Assembly (NCBI RefSeq): GCF_003369915.1
Contig: NC_046675.1
Span: forward strand, 23,560,001-23,624,000
Direction: 5' to 3'
Length of the DNA stretch: 64,000 nt
Origin: Drosophila miranda
Taxonomy: Eukaryota; Arthropoda; Insecta; Diptera; Drosophilidae
The notes beneath the pieces are model-generated. The model was not told the DNA's origin. It did not search any database and saw nothing but the letters and a program-made list of their open reading frames with translations. Every line of letters starts with the position of its first letter. Position 1 is the stretch's first letter. The position numbers and the translations under genes were made by a program. Shown in pieces: positions 14,344 through 26,361 of the stretch.

Positions 14344-14369
14344 CCCCTCTCTCTCTCTCTCTCTCTTTC
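14344..14369. repeat. CT dinucleotide tract
   Basis: A pyrimidine tract of about ten CT units, of the type bound by GAGA factor on the opposite strand. Confidence 0.75.
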
Positions 14370-14866
14370 TTGGGGGTCGTTGCCAGATACTAAATTTAGT
14401 TGCACGAAAACCAAAAAGATACTCTTTTTCTGGGGGGGTAATCGATACGAGTCGGACCCTGAGAGGGAACTGATCGAAGGCGTGTGGCACATTCGAGGAG
14501 GAAGAAGAAAGAGAAACCCGAAACTGAAAGGGAATATCATACGAGTAGATGGCTAGGATTGCTAGGCAAGATGGATCATCATCCATTGGCACCCCACCAA
14601 TTTAAGGGCAGACAGTAAGGAGGTGTATATCTTTCCTCCAAAGAATCCTTGAATAAAAGAAGTATTCTTTTTGCCAAAATTCTAAAGAATAGATCCCTCC
14701 TATTAAGAAACACTGTTCCCTTTATTCCAAAAATGGAACAACAGACCCAACACCTCGTAATTTCAATGTCCATTACATAAAGTTACAATACCAACTTACA
14801 CACAAATCAGGAAGGCAAAAAAAAGTCCTTTGGTGCTGGCGCGGAACAAGGACAAACACACATAAA

Positions 14867-14893
14867 TCAACACACACACACACACACACACAC
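14867..14893. repeat. CA dinucleotide microsatellite
   Basis: An uninterrupted run of about thirteen CA units. No other function is evident. Confidence 0.9.
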
Positions 14894-15179
14894 GGATACA
14901 GAAGCGGGTGAAAGGTAAAAGTTGTTCTTTCTTTTTACCGAATGAATGGAGATGGAAACAAAAGTTTTCCACCTTCTGTTCTTTTCTATTCTGTGCAAAT
15001 TAATCCTTTGAGAAGTGAATCCTTTTTATTGGCTCCTCGGCATAGGATACTCGTAATTAGAGAGACAATGCCATTGTTGACCTTTCACTCCGATTTGCTG
15101 TATAGTTTGCTCTCTGCCCTCACTCCATCTGCATTTCACTCGCGCTTTAATTTGTGTGTTTTTTGTATTTTTCCACTCG

Positions 15180-15660
15180 CGCTGGGTGTCCTTTGCTGCC
15201 GCGACCGACGCGACGCTCGACGTTAACGGTACTCAATCGCGAAGCGCCCTCTGCCAGCGACGAAACGCAACTGAAGGCAAGCCGAGACGTGCAGCCAAGG
15301 CAGCGCCGCTCGTTCGGGTCGGGTCGGCGTTGGGTCGTCGTTCGGGTAGCAGCCGGCAATTGCAGCGCCACGTTTCGGCCCCCAAGGCATGTCAACAAGA
15401 GGGAAAGGAGCTGCCACACTGCGGCTGCCAATTGCTGGGCGTGCTGCTTTACCTTCTTCTTGATCGACCCTGGCAGCACCTTTCTCTTTTCCGCAAGTGG
15501 GGGGTCGGTCGTCGGCTTAGGTCTGTGCTGTCGTCTGTCGTTGCTGTCGTTGCTGCTGTTGCTGCTGCGTTCTGTTTTATTGCGTTGCTTTTGTTTTGAT
15601 TCTTTTGGCTTTTGGCTTTGTCTTTGCTTTGTCGGCGCCGTCAACGTCAGCGTCGTCGCA
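15180..15660 (-). promoter_or_regulatory. 5'UTR-like GC-rich segment, possible distal non-coding exon
   Basis: Read on the minus strand, this segment has the CAGCAACAGCAACGACAG texture typical of Drosophila 5'UTRs. A donor-like AAG followed by GTAAAG lies near 15452. Its GC content is well above the surrounding AT-rich DNA. It could be a distal first exon of the mannosidase gene downstream on the same strand. No core-promoter motif was identified with certainty. Confidence 0.25.
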
Positions 15661-16597
15661 GGGCTCCCGACTCCTTAAACCCCCTCCTCATCCTCCTTAC
15701 ACCGTTAAACGCCCTGGAATGCGGAGGTGTTTGCTGAAGCTGCTCTCCTCGTGATATTCTTCTCTGCTTTTGTTGTTCTTGTTTGAGCAGAAACGGCAGC
15801 TGTACAACTGGTTGGCGGTTGAGTGCCATGGGGAAATGGCAGGTATTCTCCGGTTGGGCTCCTTGTTTGTCAAAAGATTGCATAATGCTGTTTGTTTTTG
15901 TTGTTGTTGTTTTTGTCAAGTGTTGACAGCTGTAATTATTAATTATTTGCTCCTGAGGATTACGGGCAGTGTGCCCGAGCCACGGGAATGATAATCGTAG
16001 TTCGTATATCATTCTCGAATGGAATGGAATGGAATGCGTTTATGTCATTTCGAAATTGTGCATTCTCCGGGCTCCACGCTTTGATCTTCCCTGTGGATCT
16101 GTGGAGCACTTCCAGAGACGACTCCAGATAGTCTCCTCTCCTTTTGCAGCTGTTGTAGAGTTCTTGAACGTTGGTGGCCTTTGATGAACCATTGTTTTGG
16201 TTCGTTGCAGCCACCACGTGGAAATCTCTACGATGGCCTTAATCTGCGAACTGACTCCGAATCCTGCCCAGAAGTGGCGGCAAGACTCGAGAGAGCGTCG
16301 CGTTCGCCCGAACCCAAACCCAACCCCGAATGCATTTGCTGCATATCTCAGGCGATTACCTTCTCTCCTCCACGGAGCAATTACGAAGGCCAGCGTTGGG
16401 ATGCCGAAGCTTTTAATACCCTTGCAATGCCACAGTTCCTTTGAACAATCCGTGCAGCAAAATTAAGAGCTACAGCTAAGAAACTGTTAAATCTGGAGGA
16501 ATATTGTATTATACCATAATATTTTCGAGTGCAAACCTGCAGAGGGTATTCGAACGCCTACGATGAACCAATGCAACGCAGTGGAACAAGTGGAAGG

Positions 16598-16623
16598 GCG
16601 GATGGATGGATGGATGGATGGAT
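16598..16623. repeat. GGAT tetranucleotide microsatellite
   Basis: About six GGAT units. It is complementary in motif to the CATC tract about 2.7 kb upstream. Confidence 0.85.
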
Positions 16624-19600
16624 GATGGGTTGTGGGGATCTGTGCCCTGCCTGCATCTCAAGTGCCCCTGAGCGGGACGCCGTGCCAAGTGGAGACTAAG
16701 CTCTCCTAAACGGGGAGAGACAAAAGAACTGGGCCGGGGCATAAAGAAGAATGCTCAAAGTAACTTTTAGCAGTTCACTTGAGAGCCAAAATGCGAAAGC
16801 GAAAAAGCAGAGGAAGAGGAAGGTCGTTGTTTATTGATTGCCCGACGACTACGAGGGCAGAACAGAACGGAGTAAAGGCAGGCATAGAAGAAGACAAAAG
16901 CAGAGCAGACCAGAGCAAAGAAATGGGAACAAAACAGAAACGGAAAGAGAGCATTCGGGAATTGGCACAGGCCCTTGAAAAAAGTTCTTCAAGCCCACGC
17001 AAATGAAACAACCGACCGACAAATGGCGGAACGAAGAAGATTATGATGGTATGAGGGTGAGATTAAGAGAGAGAGAGAGAGAGGAAGACGCAGACGAGCC
17101 AAGTGCAAGTGAAGGCATTAACAAAGGAAGGCACAAATTATGAAGACATTCAAGACAGAGTTCCCAGAGCTCTTCTGGGGTTTGGAAAACGAAGCAATAC
17201 TTTTAATCGTAAAACAGCGTTTTAGTCTGTTCATTTTGGATATCAATAGGAGTATTGTATCCCTATATTTCGTCACCCTTCGTCTAGAGGACTGGGCTGC
17301 TGTTTAACATTGAAATAAGTATGATTCCATGAAGATTGTATCCATTTTGTTAAAAGTTAAATTAATGGTTTTTGGATTTTGCACCTTTCTGTTTTTATTG
17401 GTTCCCTCTATCTCGGATGGGCTGCATTTGTTTGAGCTTAATTTGAAGGGAACATCCGGAACATGGGCCTGTGCCTTTCGCATTTGCCGCCTGCCAAATG
17501 GCATCTGTTGTTGGCCAAATGATTGAGGCCAAAGTGGAAGAGGGAGGGAGATCAACAAGCATCGGAAATGCGGCAGTGGGGGCACTCGTAGCCCGACAGG
17601 ACAGACCAGACGGATGGGCGGACTCATTGAACCACAAGATGAATACAAAGATGCCAAATCAACTCGAACGAGTTTGCACTCCGTTCCCTCTCAGTCCCTT
17701 CCTCTCTTTTCGTTTGCAGGTCAATTGCATCCCAGTCCGAGTTGGCAGCACTCCAGAGCCCCAGCGACATTTGAGTTTTGCACTCAACATGAACGTGTAA
17801 CGGTGGAAAGGTCTGTCTGGTCTGCCAGTCGGAACCAGTAAGCAGTCACTAGTTGAGTGCGTGCAGCGTTTGTCAAATTGCCAGCAGAGCTGTTGAGAGT
17901 TTTCCAGTTGCACCAGTCGCAATCACCGGGTCCCGTCCCGGCTGCAATCTCGGCACATCCCATAGCATCCCATCCATATCCCAACAGTAGTTGACAAAAG
18001 TCATCCAACCAGGGAACGTCACCGACAAACCAACAGCAAGAACAACAGCAGCAACAGCAATCACAACCGCAACATTTGTAATGGAAATTCCTGCATTGAA
18101 ATCTCGTTTCGTTTCGTTTAGCCTCAGCGTTTCTCTTTCTGTCTTTTGGTATACCCTTGCAGAGGGTATCAACCCTTATCAGCGAAACCGGATTCGAACA
18201 GTCAAGCACGCGACATGTACTTTGTTTTTGATTTCTCTTTTGCAGCATTCGCTTGTGCGTCTGGCTGGCGTGGGTTATCGAAGAATAAGCTCGGAGGAAT
18301 GGGAACAGTTGGGAGTACACACCTCTGGCTAATAGAATCCGTGTACTTCGGGTCAACGGTTATATATTCTCTTAATAATACAAATCGAGTTAGGGTATCA
18401 CGAACTTCAAATCCTTGAAGGTTTCATTTTTGTTGGTTTCATTTTTGCGGTTCGCTTTTGTTTTTGGGTTTTCCAGCTGTTGGCTGCAAGTGGCATTGTT
18501 ATTGCTGCTGTAACTGTTGCGGTTCCGTCATCATGCCCGGCCCGAGCCGCAGCCGCAGCCCCACACCCATCCCCAGCCCCATCATCGTGACAAGTCAATG
18601 AACCAGCTAAGTTTTGGGGCTTAACCGACAAAAAGCCCTTCAGCTCCATTGGCCACTTGACCAGCAGTGGGGTGAAGCCTTTGCAGTGGGATGGGTGGTG
18701 TGGTGTTTTAGGCCATTCTATTTGATGATCGATCGATGGTTATGATGATATGTATTCCCCCTCCCCCGATGCCAATGCCAAAGTATTACCATGTCACCTA
18801 ATGGCCGCCCGATGCTAATGGGCATGGGTGGGGGACATCGATTCGACGGATGCCAATCCGCTTATCAGCTGGAAATGTGTGTTTCGCACACACGATTAGC
18901 ATATTTAATGTTTGGAAATTGCAAATTAGCAAATCCCAGCCGGCACCCGGCACCGAATTGAGTTACAAGCCCATTCTACTTCGTCTGTGACCCCTGCGTG
19001 AACCCCCAGCCGCCAGAGGGTCGAGAAATCTCCACGATGTTCGTGTCTAGTCTGATGTTTATCTTTAGAGCGCGAGACTAACTTAATTCGCTGCGACACG
19101 CCACGCAAAGGAATAAAACTATTTTACACCGACTTGATTTAGTACGAGCACTAGTATATTCTTAGCAACAGTCAATAAAGAAATAACAAAGAGTCGGAGC
19201 ACTAATAGCGTGCGAAAAGCAACAAGAAGGGGGGGCTCGGCTGTGGCCGATAATCCGACTGTGGGATACCCGCCAATCAGATTGATTTGTGGTACGCTAA
19301 TGGGGATTTCAAGGCGTGAAAACTGTTCCAGTCGAGACCGAGAAAAGACCGAGGATAGAGAAGATAGCTGGGGAATGTGTGGCCACCAATAAAAATTACC
19401 GAGGAAAACGCTTCTCCGATCTCCCATAGCCAATATACCCTTGTACTTTAGAAGTATCCCAGTATAACAGCAACTACAGAAGAGACCCAACTAAGTCGAG
19501 ATTAGACACAGAAATTGGGTTCAAGAGCAAACAGCACTAGAAAGCAATGGAGATTTAGAGGGGAGCAGAGGTACAAGGGCTACATAGATGGACTGTGCCC

Positions 19601-20683
19601 AAAAACAATGTGTGCGCAAAATGCGTACTCAATAGAAAGCATGGAGAGACAACAGAAAGAGTGAAGCAAAAAACAAACACCGCAGCACACAGACACAACG
19701 AAAAAATCAATCTAAATTGAATTATACAACACCAACAACAGACACACATACTCGTACATACGCAGACAACAGAGAACAGAGAATTGCATGGCACATTTAC
19801 AGCAACAGCAACAGCAACAACACAACAACAAGATGAGCCAAAAGAAACGAAACGGGTTTTCGTGAGACGGAGATGAAAAGATTCTCAATGAATGGGAAAT
19901 CAAGTAAGCGCAAGCAGAGGCTAAATAAAGATGAGATGCATAAATTAGACTCCTCTCTCTTTCTCCACCTTTGAGGTCTCTGTTGCAATTTTGTAACAAT
20001 TTGTAAAGGAGCCGCTGTGGGGAGTGGTTGGGGGAGGCAGACATGTCTGCTCTTTTAGCCTGTGCTTTTGTATTTGTGTTGTATTTTTTTTTGGCAGATA
20101 AAATTGAATACAAATTCAGAAGCAGAGGTAGACGACGGGCACGCTTGATCGAGAGTCTCAGGTGCGCTTTTGCTCAAATAATTTGATTATTTAGGAAATT
20201 TAACCAGAACGAAAGAAATATTCTATTGAAGGGACACAGAATCCGGTTTCGGAACAAAATAAGCAGAGATGCTGACTGAAGCGGGGGTTGGTTTTCTATT
20301 GATTCTTACAAGTTCAATGTCTTTCATCTTTCACAACTGCTATCTGTTCAGGATTTCATCTCTTACCTTTTGAAATCCTTCAATACTTGTTAACAGCACC
20401 AACACACACATGTGCTTACACCCACACACAGGTCTAAATGCAGGTCCCGTAAATCCTTATAAAGACACATACACCCGCACTAACAAACCAACACACGCGC
20501 GTTTACGCTTCTTTTTTGCTTTTTCAAGGCGCAAAGGTTAAATTAATTTTAAAATTTTTATTATTTTTGTTTATTTATTTTTGTTGTTTTATATTTTAAG
20601 AAGAACGATGCGAATTTATTTTCGAAGTTAGACGGCAGCACACCCGCTGTTGGTTCAAATGTGTTGTTAACTGTTGTGCACAA

Positions 20684-21245
20684 CAGTGCTGCCAGATTTT
20701 TAGAGTCACCATAAGCTAGATTTCAGAAAAAAAAGCTAGAAAAAGCTAAAAACAACAAAAAAACAAATAGCTTAAAAATAAACTAACCATAAAAACACAT
20801 CAGAATAATGGGAACTTTAATTTTTAGTAATGACATGATTTTTTTCACTTCAATATGCTATGGCCGAGTGCTCAGCAATGTACAAACAAACCGCAGCCTC
20901 CTGAATCTCTGTTTTTGAGGACTTTCTAACAAAAGGTATTTTGTTAGTTTTGCCATGCTTGCATTGGACGCAATATGTTTTTTAGCGACCGCATGCTGCC
21001 GTAATTCCCACGACTTGGTTTCTTCTTGATTCTTGATTTTTGTCCGATTTCTCGCTAAAAATTAACATATATTACAATTACAAAAATAAAAAAACAGAAA
21101 TTGTTTTGTACTTAATTATGTTTAGCCCAAATAAACTAACTAAATAAGCTAGATTTCAAGCTATAAGCATTTAAATTGGCTTTCAACCTATTTGGTTTTA
21201 AAATAATCCAAATCTAGCTTAAAATAAGCTAAAATGGAAACACTG
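20684..21245. mobile_element. hAT-like MITE, copy 1
   Basis: A non-autonomous element of about 560 bp. It begins CAGTGCTGCCAG and ends in CACTG; its ends share the inverted motif CAGTG...CC and an inner TAAGCTAGATT-type arm. It is flanked by 8-bp direct repeats GTGCACAA (20676-20683) and GTGTACAA (21246-21253), which differ at one base. An 8-bp duplication with CAGTG-type ends fits the hAT superfamily. A related copy lies at 28361-28900. The interior is AT-rich and has no coding capacity. Confidence 0.65.
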
Positions 21246-21269
21246 GTGTACAAGCGCGATGAAGAAACT

Positions 21270-21650
21270 AACTTAGCCCACTAAAGCCCCCTCTATTTAA
21301 GCAGAATAGGAAGGCGATCGAAACCACGGAATATGAAACTGTGCATTCTTATTATTATCCACAAAAAAAATCTTTTTACTAACAAAACATCACCCCGATG
21401 TCTTTCATCTGAACTGCGCCCAAGTTCTTTAAGATTCATAATATTTGTGAAGTGCATTGTAATACCCACTGGTCTACAAGGGGTTAATCGGGATTTCGAT
21501 TCTGATCGATTTTGATATTCTATTTAATATTACTAATATTTACTATATTATTACCAATAATAAGTTTATTCGATTAGCGAATTAATTTTCCACTTAACTG
21601 GCCTATTTGAAATACTTTTTTTATTGGATCTTGTATAAAAAAGGTTTTAA
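21270..21650. repeat. Dispersed repeat, related to 60885-61290
   Basis: Shares several collinear blocks with the region near 60.9 kb: CCCACTAAAGCCCCCT, then TGAACTGCGC, then GGTTAATCG, then GGCCTATT-GAAATACTT and ATTGGAT. Both copies are diverged and AT-rich. It looks like an old non-autonomous element. The superfamily was not determined. Confidence 0.5.
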
Positions 21651-22045
21651 CGAAAAAGTCAAACAAAAACCCGTGAGAGAGTAATCCTTCCTATTGCTCA
21701 ATTTTGATATTCCATTGAATAATTCTGGCTCACTAAGACCGTTAGCTCTGCCCCCATAGTCTTATCCTATTGATAAAACTTGCCAATCTTGTAGAAAATG
21801 TATTTAAGTCCATGCTTTGTTTGCATTTTTCTAAAAAAATTTTTAGGCAAAGAAAGTCAAAACTCGGAATGAAACGTAAGTGTGTATGCAATTTTACGTT
21901 ATGGTTGCTTGTCAACAGGTTTCTGTTATGCGTATGGGTCATTTGTATACCCTATTTACTTTAATAATGTTAAAATTCCAAGCTGCTTTAAAAATTAACT
22001 TATAATGATGGAAATGTTTTTGACCTATACAGATGCGTGTTTTGC

Positions 22046-22200
22046 AGATATATATCTCGGTCCCGATACCTATTCTAGGTCTCTGTAAGAAGATCGCTAA
22101 AAAAGCTTTAAAACACAGAATGACTAGTTTCTGCCTATATTGGAGCCAGATGACAAACATTTCCTCGATTCTATAATATCCTTTTCTATAGGGTGCAGAT
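22046..22200. repeat. Dispersed repeat, related to 27883-28055
   Basis: Two blocks match the later segment in the same order: one around ACCTATTCT-GGTCTCTG-AAGAAGA and one around TGACAAACAT followed by ATTCTATAA-ATCC. The matches are diverged and non-coding. Confidence 0.5.
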
Positions 22201-22267
22201 GCAGGCGTCGATGTTGTGGGAAATACAAAATATTGCTCGTCCTCATAGCATATCATATGTAGAGACA

Positions 22268-22342
22268 GGGCTAGGTAATGTTTGTACGAGCCTTGCAATT
22301 TCCGTTGGCTGTATTTGCCTGTTGTCCATACCTTTCCATAGC
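22268..22342. repeat. Short repeat shared with 57640-57705
   Basis: A block ending CCTTGCAATTT...TTTGCCTGTTG-CCATACC occurs here and near 57655-57700. It marks another dispersed repeat fragment. Confidence 0.45.
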
Positions 22343-22876
22343 CCAGCGGTTCGAGTCGATGTTCGAGTTCGCTTGGCCGGTTCGATCAAACCAAAGAGGG
22401 CGTTCAATAAAATGAAACGTAAGATATCGACAGACAAACATCGATATCTACCCAAAGAAACGCATCGAAGTTCAGGTAGTGTAATATGCACCTAACGGCA
22501 AGGAAAAATTCGAAAAGTGAAGCTGTCATAGCTTATGATAGCAAAGTCCAATTAAACTGAGAAATACCTAAAAAAAAACCCATGAGCACTCCCAGTTGAT
22601 AATCAGCAAGCTCAATGTTACACCCATGCTTAAGCGGAAGTTCATTGCCGTCCCCGCTTTAAAAAATAATAGAATCACCGAATCTCAGAGATATCAGAGG
22701 AAAAAAACCCATGGATGCCCCTGCGCAGCAATTGACAAGGGTTAATTACAGATACAGCTTCTACAGAAATCATGTACACCCCGGAGATAACGACGACAAT
22801 TGATAAAGACAGAAGCAGCAAATATATCGACTCATTGGCTCGCTATAATGTTTAGTTTTCAAGAGTCAGCAGCGCC

Positions 22877-23729
22877 ATGCAGAAGCTTCTTCCACTCCTC
22901 GTCGTCGGGACTCTTTTAGCCGTCTCCAACGTCGATGCGGCTGCCCAGAGGTTGCCGGATAGCCGCATTGTTAATGGGCGAGAGGCCGCAGAGGGAGAGT
23001 TCCCCTATCAGCTCTCACTGCGGCGCCACACCATCCACATCTGTGGTGCCTCCATCCTCGCCAGCAACTGGGCTATAACAGCGGCCCACTGCATCGACAA
23101 CCACGAAACGAGTCCCCGCGAGTTCACCCTGCGCCAGGGCACTGTCCTGCGCACCACAGGCGGTTCTATCCAGCCCGTGCAGACCATCTACAAGCATCCC
23201 GCGTACGATCGAACGGACATGAATTTCGATGTGGCTCTGCTGCGGACTGCCGTCGGAGCCCTTTCCACGACGCCCATCCGCCTGCCAGCTGTGGGCGAGG
23301 CTATCCCGGAGGGCATGTCCGCCGTCGTCTCTGGCTGGGGACACATGGATATCATTAATCCCGTCCTGGCGCCGGTCCTCATGAGCACCACTGTGCAGAC
23401 GGTTAATCAGGAAAATTGTGACAGCGCCTTGAAAAATCACGGCGGCGTCACTGATGCGTAAGTGTACAGAGAGCAGAGATAGGGAGAGAGATTTGGCACT
23501 TAGAATCTCTAGTTAATGTCCCACTATCTTGTCTAGAATGTTCTGTGCGGCCGCAAGAAACACGGACGCCTGTCAAGGCGACAGCGGAGGTCCCATCAGT
23601 GCCGAAGGCACTCTGATTGGCATCGTTTCCTGGGGGGTCAGCTGTGCGGATCCCTATTATCCAGGCGTGTACACTCGTCTGGCCCACCCCACTGTACGCC
23701 GTTGGATACGTCTGCTCACCAAATTGTAA
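22877..23729 (+). CDS. Secreted trypsin-like serine protease (S1A), two exons
   Basis: Exons 22877-23457 and 23537-23729 join in frame to 257 residues across a 79-nt GT-AG intron. An N-terminal signal peptide of about 22 residues and a very short propeptide lead to the activation site R30 before IVNG. The catalytic triad is complete: H71 in TAAHC, D118 in FDVALL and S210 in GDSGGP. The specificity-pocket residue six before the serine is D204, so cleavage after Lys or Arg is expected, as in trypsin. Cysteines are conserved. There is no clip or CUB domain, so it is probably a digestive or reproductive-tract enzyme rather than part of a clip-domain cascade. The start ATG is the one before the signal sequence. 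It stands alone, with repeats on both sides. Drosophila has many such proteases, so no specific gene name is given. Confidence 0.9.
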
Positions 23730-23738
23730 ATCTCCATC

Positions 23739-23744
23739 AATAAA
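23739..23744 (+). terminator. Poly(A) signal of the trypsin gene
   Basis: An AATAAA hexamer ten bases past the stop codon. The 3'UTR should be very short, as is usual for small secreted proteases in flies. Confidence 0.7.
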
Positions 23745-24109
23745 GGAAAAATACGGGATAACATGCGTGATAGCCCATTTTGAATGTGCGCGCTAACCTC
23801 ATCGATAGTTCCTGTCTGGTCAAGCAGCTTAAATATTGTAAACTATTACCAGTGGTGCAGCCCAAACGAAATGCCTTATGTTGTTGTTGTCATTTCCAAC
23901 GCCCACTGTAAAGATCATTTGTTACCACATATGCATATGCAGCAGAATTCTTTCGTCTCCTTATATCTCAATCTCTCGTACTCGATTTGGTTTACATATG
24001 CAAATAAATTCTGAATTATAATAACAACAGTTATTAAAATTGCTTAATAGCTTAACAGTGCCATCTCTAGCAAAGAAGCTGTTCATGTGCGATAGGCAGG
24101 TTAGCGTTT
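23745..24109. other. Spacer between the trypsin gene and the transposon island
   Basis: AT-rich sequence with no coding potential and no repeat that I can pair elsewhere in the window. Confidence 0.4.
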
Positions 24110-24156
24110 TGATTTACTCGTTTTGATTGATTCACTAATCGTTCCATATATGTTCA

Positions 24157-24297
24157 ATATAGCTGGGAATATTCGACGGAAGAAAGAATAACCAGAAATT
24201 AGTCGTCATAACCGGTTGACAACAATGAGTCCCATTCCATGCACACCCTGGGGGAAATGCATGTTATAGAATTGTGAATATGTTTGTCATCCCAGGC
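24157..24297 (+). repeat. Outer inverted repeat, left arm
   Basis: About 140 bp running from ATATAGCTGGGAATATTCGA to ATGACAAACA-type sequence in inverse order. It is inverted at 28003-28147 with scattered differences. Together the arms enclose about 3.7 kb and look like the ends of a long-terminal-inverted-repeat element. Confidence 0.65.
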
Positions 24298-24317
24298 TCC
24301 AAAGAAGGCAAAAACAA

Positions 24318-24434
24318 TTTTAAAGATCGGGCAGGAGTTGCAGGGCGCCCGCCGACAGCTCCCCTAGCGATGGTGGCAACTGCCCGCTGAATTTTGTTGA
24401 GGCCATTCTCCCGAGAATCTCCTCGGCCTTCTCC
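24318..24434 (-). repeat. Inner inverted repeat, left arm
   Basis: About 117 bp, nearly identical in inverse orientation to 25927-26044. Read on the minus strand it has an open frame containing NGLNKIQRAVATIA and GGRPATPARSLK. This may be a fragment of a transposon-encoded protein. I do not recognise the family. Confidence 0.75.
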
Positions 24435-24845
24435 TACATTGTTTTTCTTCATGAGCCCTGTTCGGGCTCGTTGATTTAAGTTGAGAAATTTCTTTCTCTA
24501 GATCGTTTATTTTTTGTACAAATTTTTCATTTTGGACAGTGAATGCGTGCAATTTTACATGAAAATTTTTAATTTCCGTTTTTTGGGAAATATTTTTCCC
24601 ATTTAGGGCTTTGAATTTTTTTCCAGAGATTCAATGCCGGATTCATCTTTTCAATATTATCTATTGTTTTTCTTATAACTTCGATGTTTTCGTTCCGATT
24701 TCAATTTTTATTTTTTTTAATTTTAGAGAAAAACATTAACTTTCAATTTTGTTAATAAATTTAAAAAAATATCTAGCCTCTTATTTTTGATCGAATTTTT
24801 TGCTTAACACCGCTCATTAAGTTCTGCACACACTCTTTGGTAATC

Positions 24846-25560
24846 CTACGGGTCGCACGCATCCAGTTTTTTTTTCATATCTTCCATGTTTTCGGAGAGA
24901 CTACCATTCTTCTTTAAATTTCCTTTAACTAATGCCCAATATCGCTCAATTGGCCGGAGCTCTGGGCAATTTGGTGGGTACTCCTCTTTTGACACGAAAT
25001 TGATGCCTTTTGAGTCAAGTAGCGCTAAAGTTGAGCGGGCATAGTGCGCGGACGCCAGATCTGGCCAAAATATTCTTGACACATTGTGTTTTTCATAAAA
25101 AGGTATAAGACGCTTTTTCAAACACTCCTTCATGTACACATCGGCGTTGATTGTCCCTTTTGTGAAAAAGCACTGGTTCTTAGGCCACAGGTGAAAATGG
25201 CCTGCCATATTAGCACTTTCTCCCCAAGTTTATCGACTTGAATTGTTGACACCGACTCGTCAACAGTTCCACCTTTAACTTTTGTATAAAACTGAGGGCC
25301 GGGTAAAGTTTTCGAGTCCAATTTGACATAAGTTTCGTCGTCCATAATAACGCATTGAGCTGCATCATTGAGCAAGCGATCATAAAGCTTTCGCACTCTC
25401 GTTTTGCCGACTTCTACTTGTCGCAGACTTTTTTTTCGGAACTTTTTGTTTTTTGTATGTCTTTAAATTATGGCGTTGCTTTATTCTTTGAACCATACTC
25501 ATACTTGTTCGCGCTTTTTTTTTTTCCAATTCTCGAACGGACATCGTGTTATGTTTGTGG
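24846..25560 (-). pseudogene. Broken mariner-type transposase, DD37E
   Basis: A Tc1/mariner-superfamily DDE transposase on the minus strand in at least two frames. Frame one (about 25396 to 25160) carries MDDETYVK with the first catalytic Asp and LIWQAIFTCG. Frame two (about 25165 to 24846) carries FWPDLASAHYA with the second Asp and CPELRPIERYW with the catalytic Glu. There are 37 residues between the second Asp and the Glu, so this is the DD37E arrangement known from mosquito ITmD37E elements. A frameshift near 25155-25170 separates the frames, and the helix-turn-helix part further upstream (to about 25560) is interrupted by stops. It is a dead copy. The small inverted repeats of its own element were not found. 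Confidence 0.8.
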
Positions 25561-25926
25561 ATTAACGCAAATTTGTGAATAGAAAATATTTACATGCTGA
25601 ACAGCACTCATCGCCCATTAATTTGTAATAATATTTATAAGAATATAAGGCTACAGAAATGTAGGCTGTCCGATTTACCATCTTTTTCATTATTGAAAAA
25701 GAAAAGATCGCTTATGAGGAAGAGTGGTGTCTTCCGAAACAGTCTAAATAAATATATATGTTTTATACGATTTTAAATCTTTTCTTAAACATTCGGCAAC
25801 GTGGATATGACCCGCGATTGATGGCCATCATAAGCGACGGATGCCCCGCCAATATGTTCTAACAGGTAAGACGTAGGGAAATGTAAGGAAATGCGTTTAT
25901 ATATAATATGTATATATATATATATT

Positions 25927-26044
25927 GGAGAAGGCCGTGGAGATTCTCGGGAGAATGGCCTCAACAAAATTCAGCGGGCAGTTGCCACCATCGCTATGGG
26001 AGCTGTCGGCGGGCGCCCTGCAACTCCTGCCCGATCTTTAAAAA
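25927..26044 (+). repeat. Inner inverted repeat, right arm
   Basis: Inverse copy of 24318-24434 with only a few differences. The two arms flank the broken transposase, so the pair could be the ends of an element carrying it, or two copies of another repeat. Confidence 0.75.
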
Positions 26045-26230
26045 TATTCAATCATTCTGTAAAAAATTGCAAATGTCAGGCTCCAGCAGCCCAACAAGAC
26101 GCCAAACACCGATTCCCGTCTCGAAACAATTTTTAAGCGGCCCATCGATGAGGATGCCGCCCAGGTGAAGGACGACGGCCCGACCAGCAGCCATGCCGTG
26201 ACATTCGAAAATGTATGCGAATATACTATA
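26045..26230 (+). pseudogene. Unrecognised coding-like fragment in two frames
   Basis: One frame reads MSGSSSPTRRQTPIPVSKQF. A second, overlapping frame continues with KRPIDEDAAQVKDDG and ends TFENVCEY before a stop. Codon use in this short piece is GC-rich and fly-like, unlike the AT-rich surroundings, which suggests a captured or decayed gene fragment with a frameshift. The family is not recognised. It precedes the LEM-domain ORF by about 130 bp and could come from the same source gene. Confidence 0.35.
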
Positions 26231-26361
26231 TTCGGATGACAATACTCCAGGCGAGACGCGATTGGGAGCATCATTTGGACTGAATCGAAAAGGTTTTCGG
26301 AGAAGTCGGGTTGTGAGCTCCAAATTGTTGTTTCTGTTTTCCGATTTGTTTTTGTGCGGAA

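Larger units (their letters stand above)
4863..20683. other. Large gene-free region rich in simple repeats and GA/CT tracts
   Basis: About 16 kb with no exon I can support. Open frames are short, low in complexity and lack domain motifs. The region contains CA, CT/GA, CATC and GGAT microsatellites, runs of C and T, and two GC-rich patches that look like 5'UTR (near 11270-11400 and 15180-15660). The texture is that of a long intron or a regulatory intergenic region. It may include distal 5'UTR exons of the minus-strand mannosidase gene or of a gene outside the window. Confidence 0.55.

Noticed and set aside
15147-15678. Long open frames on both strands
   Set aside because: The GC-rich, repeat-textured sequence keeps several frames open at once. 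The composition (poly-Leu, poly-Arg) is typical of 5'UTR, not protein.
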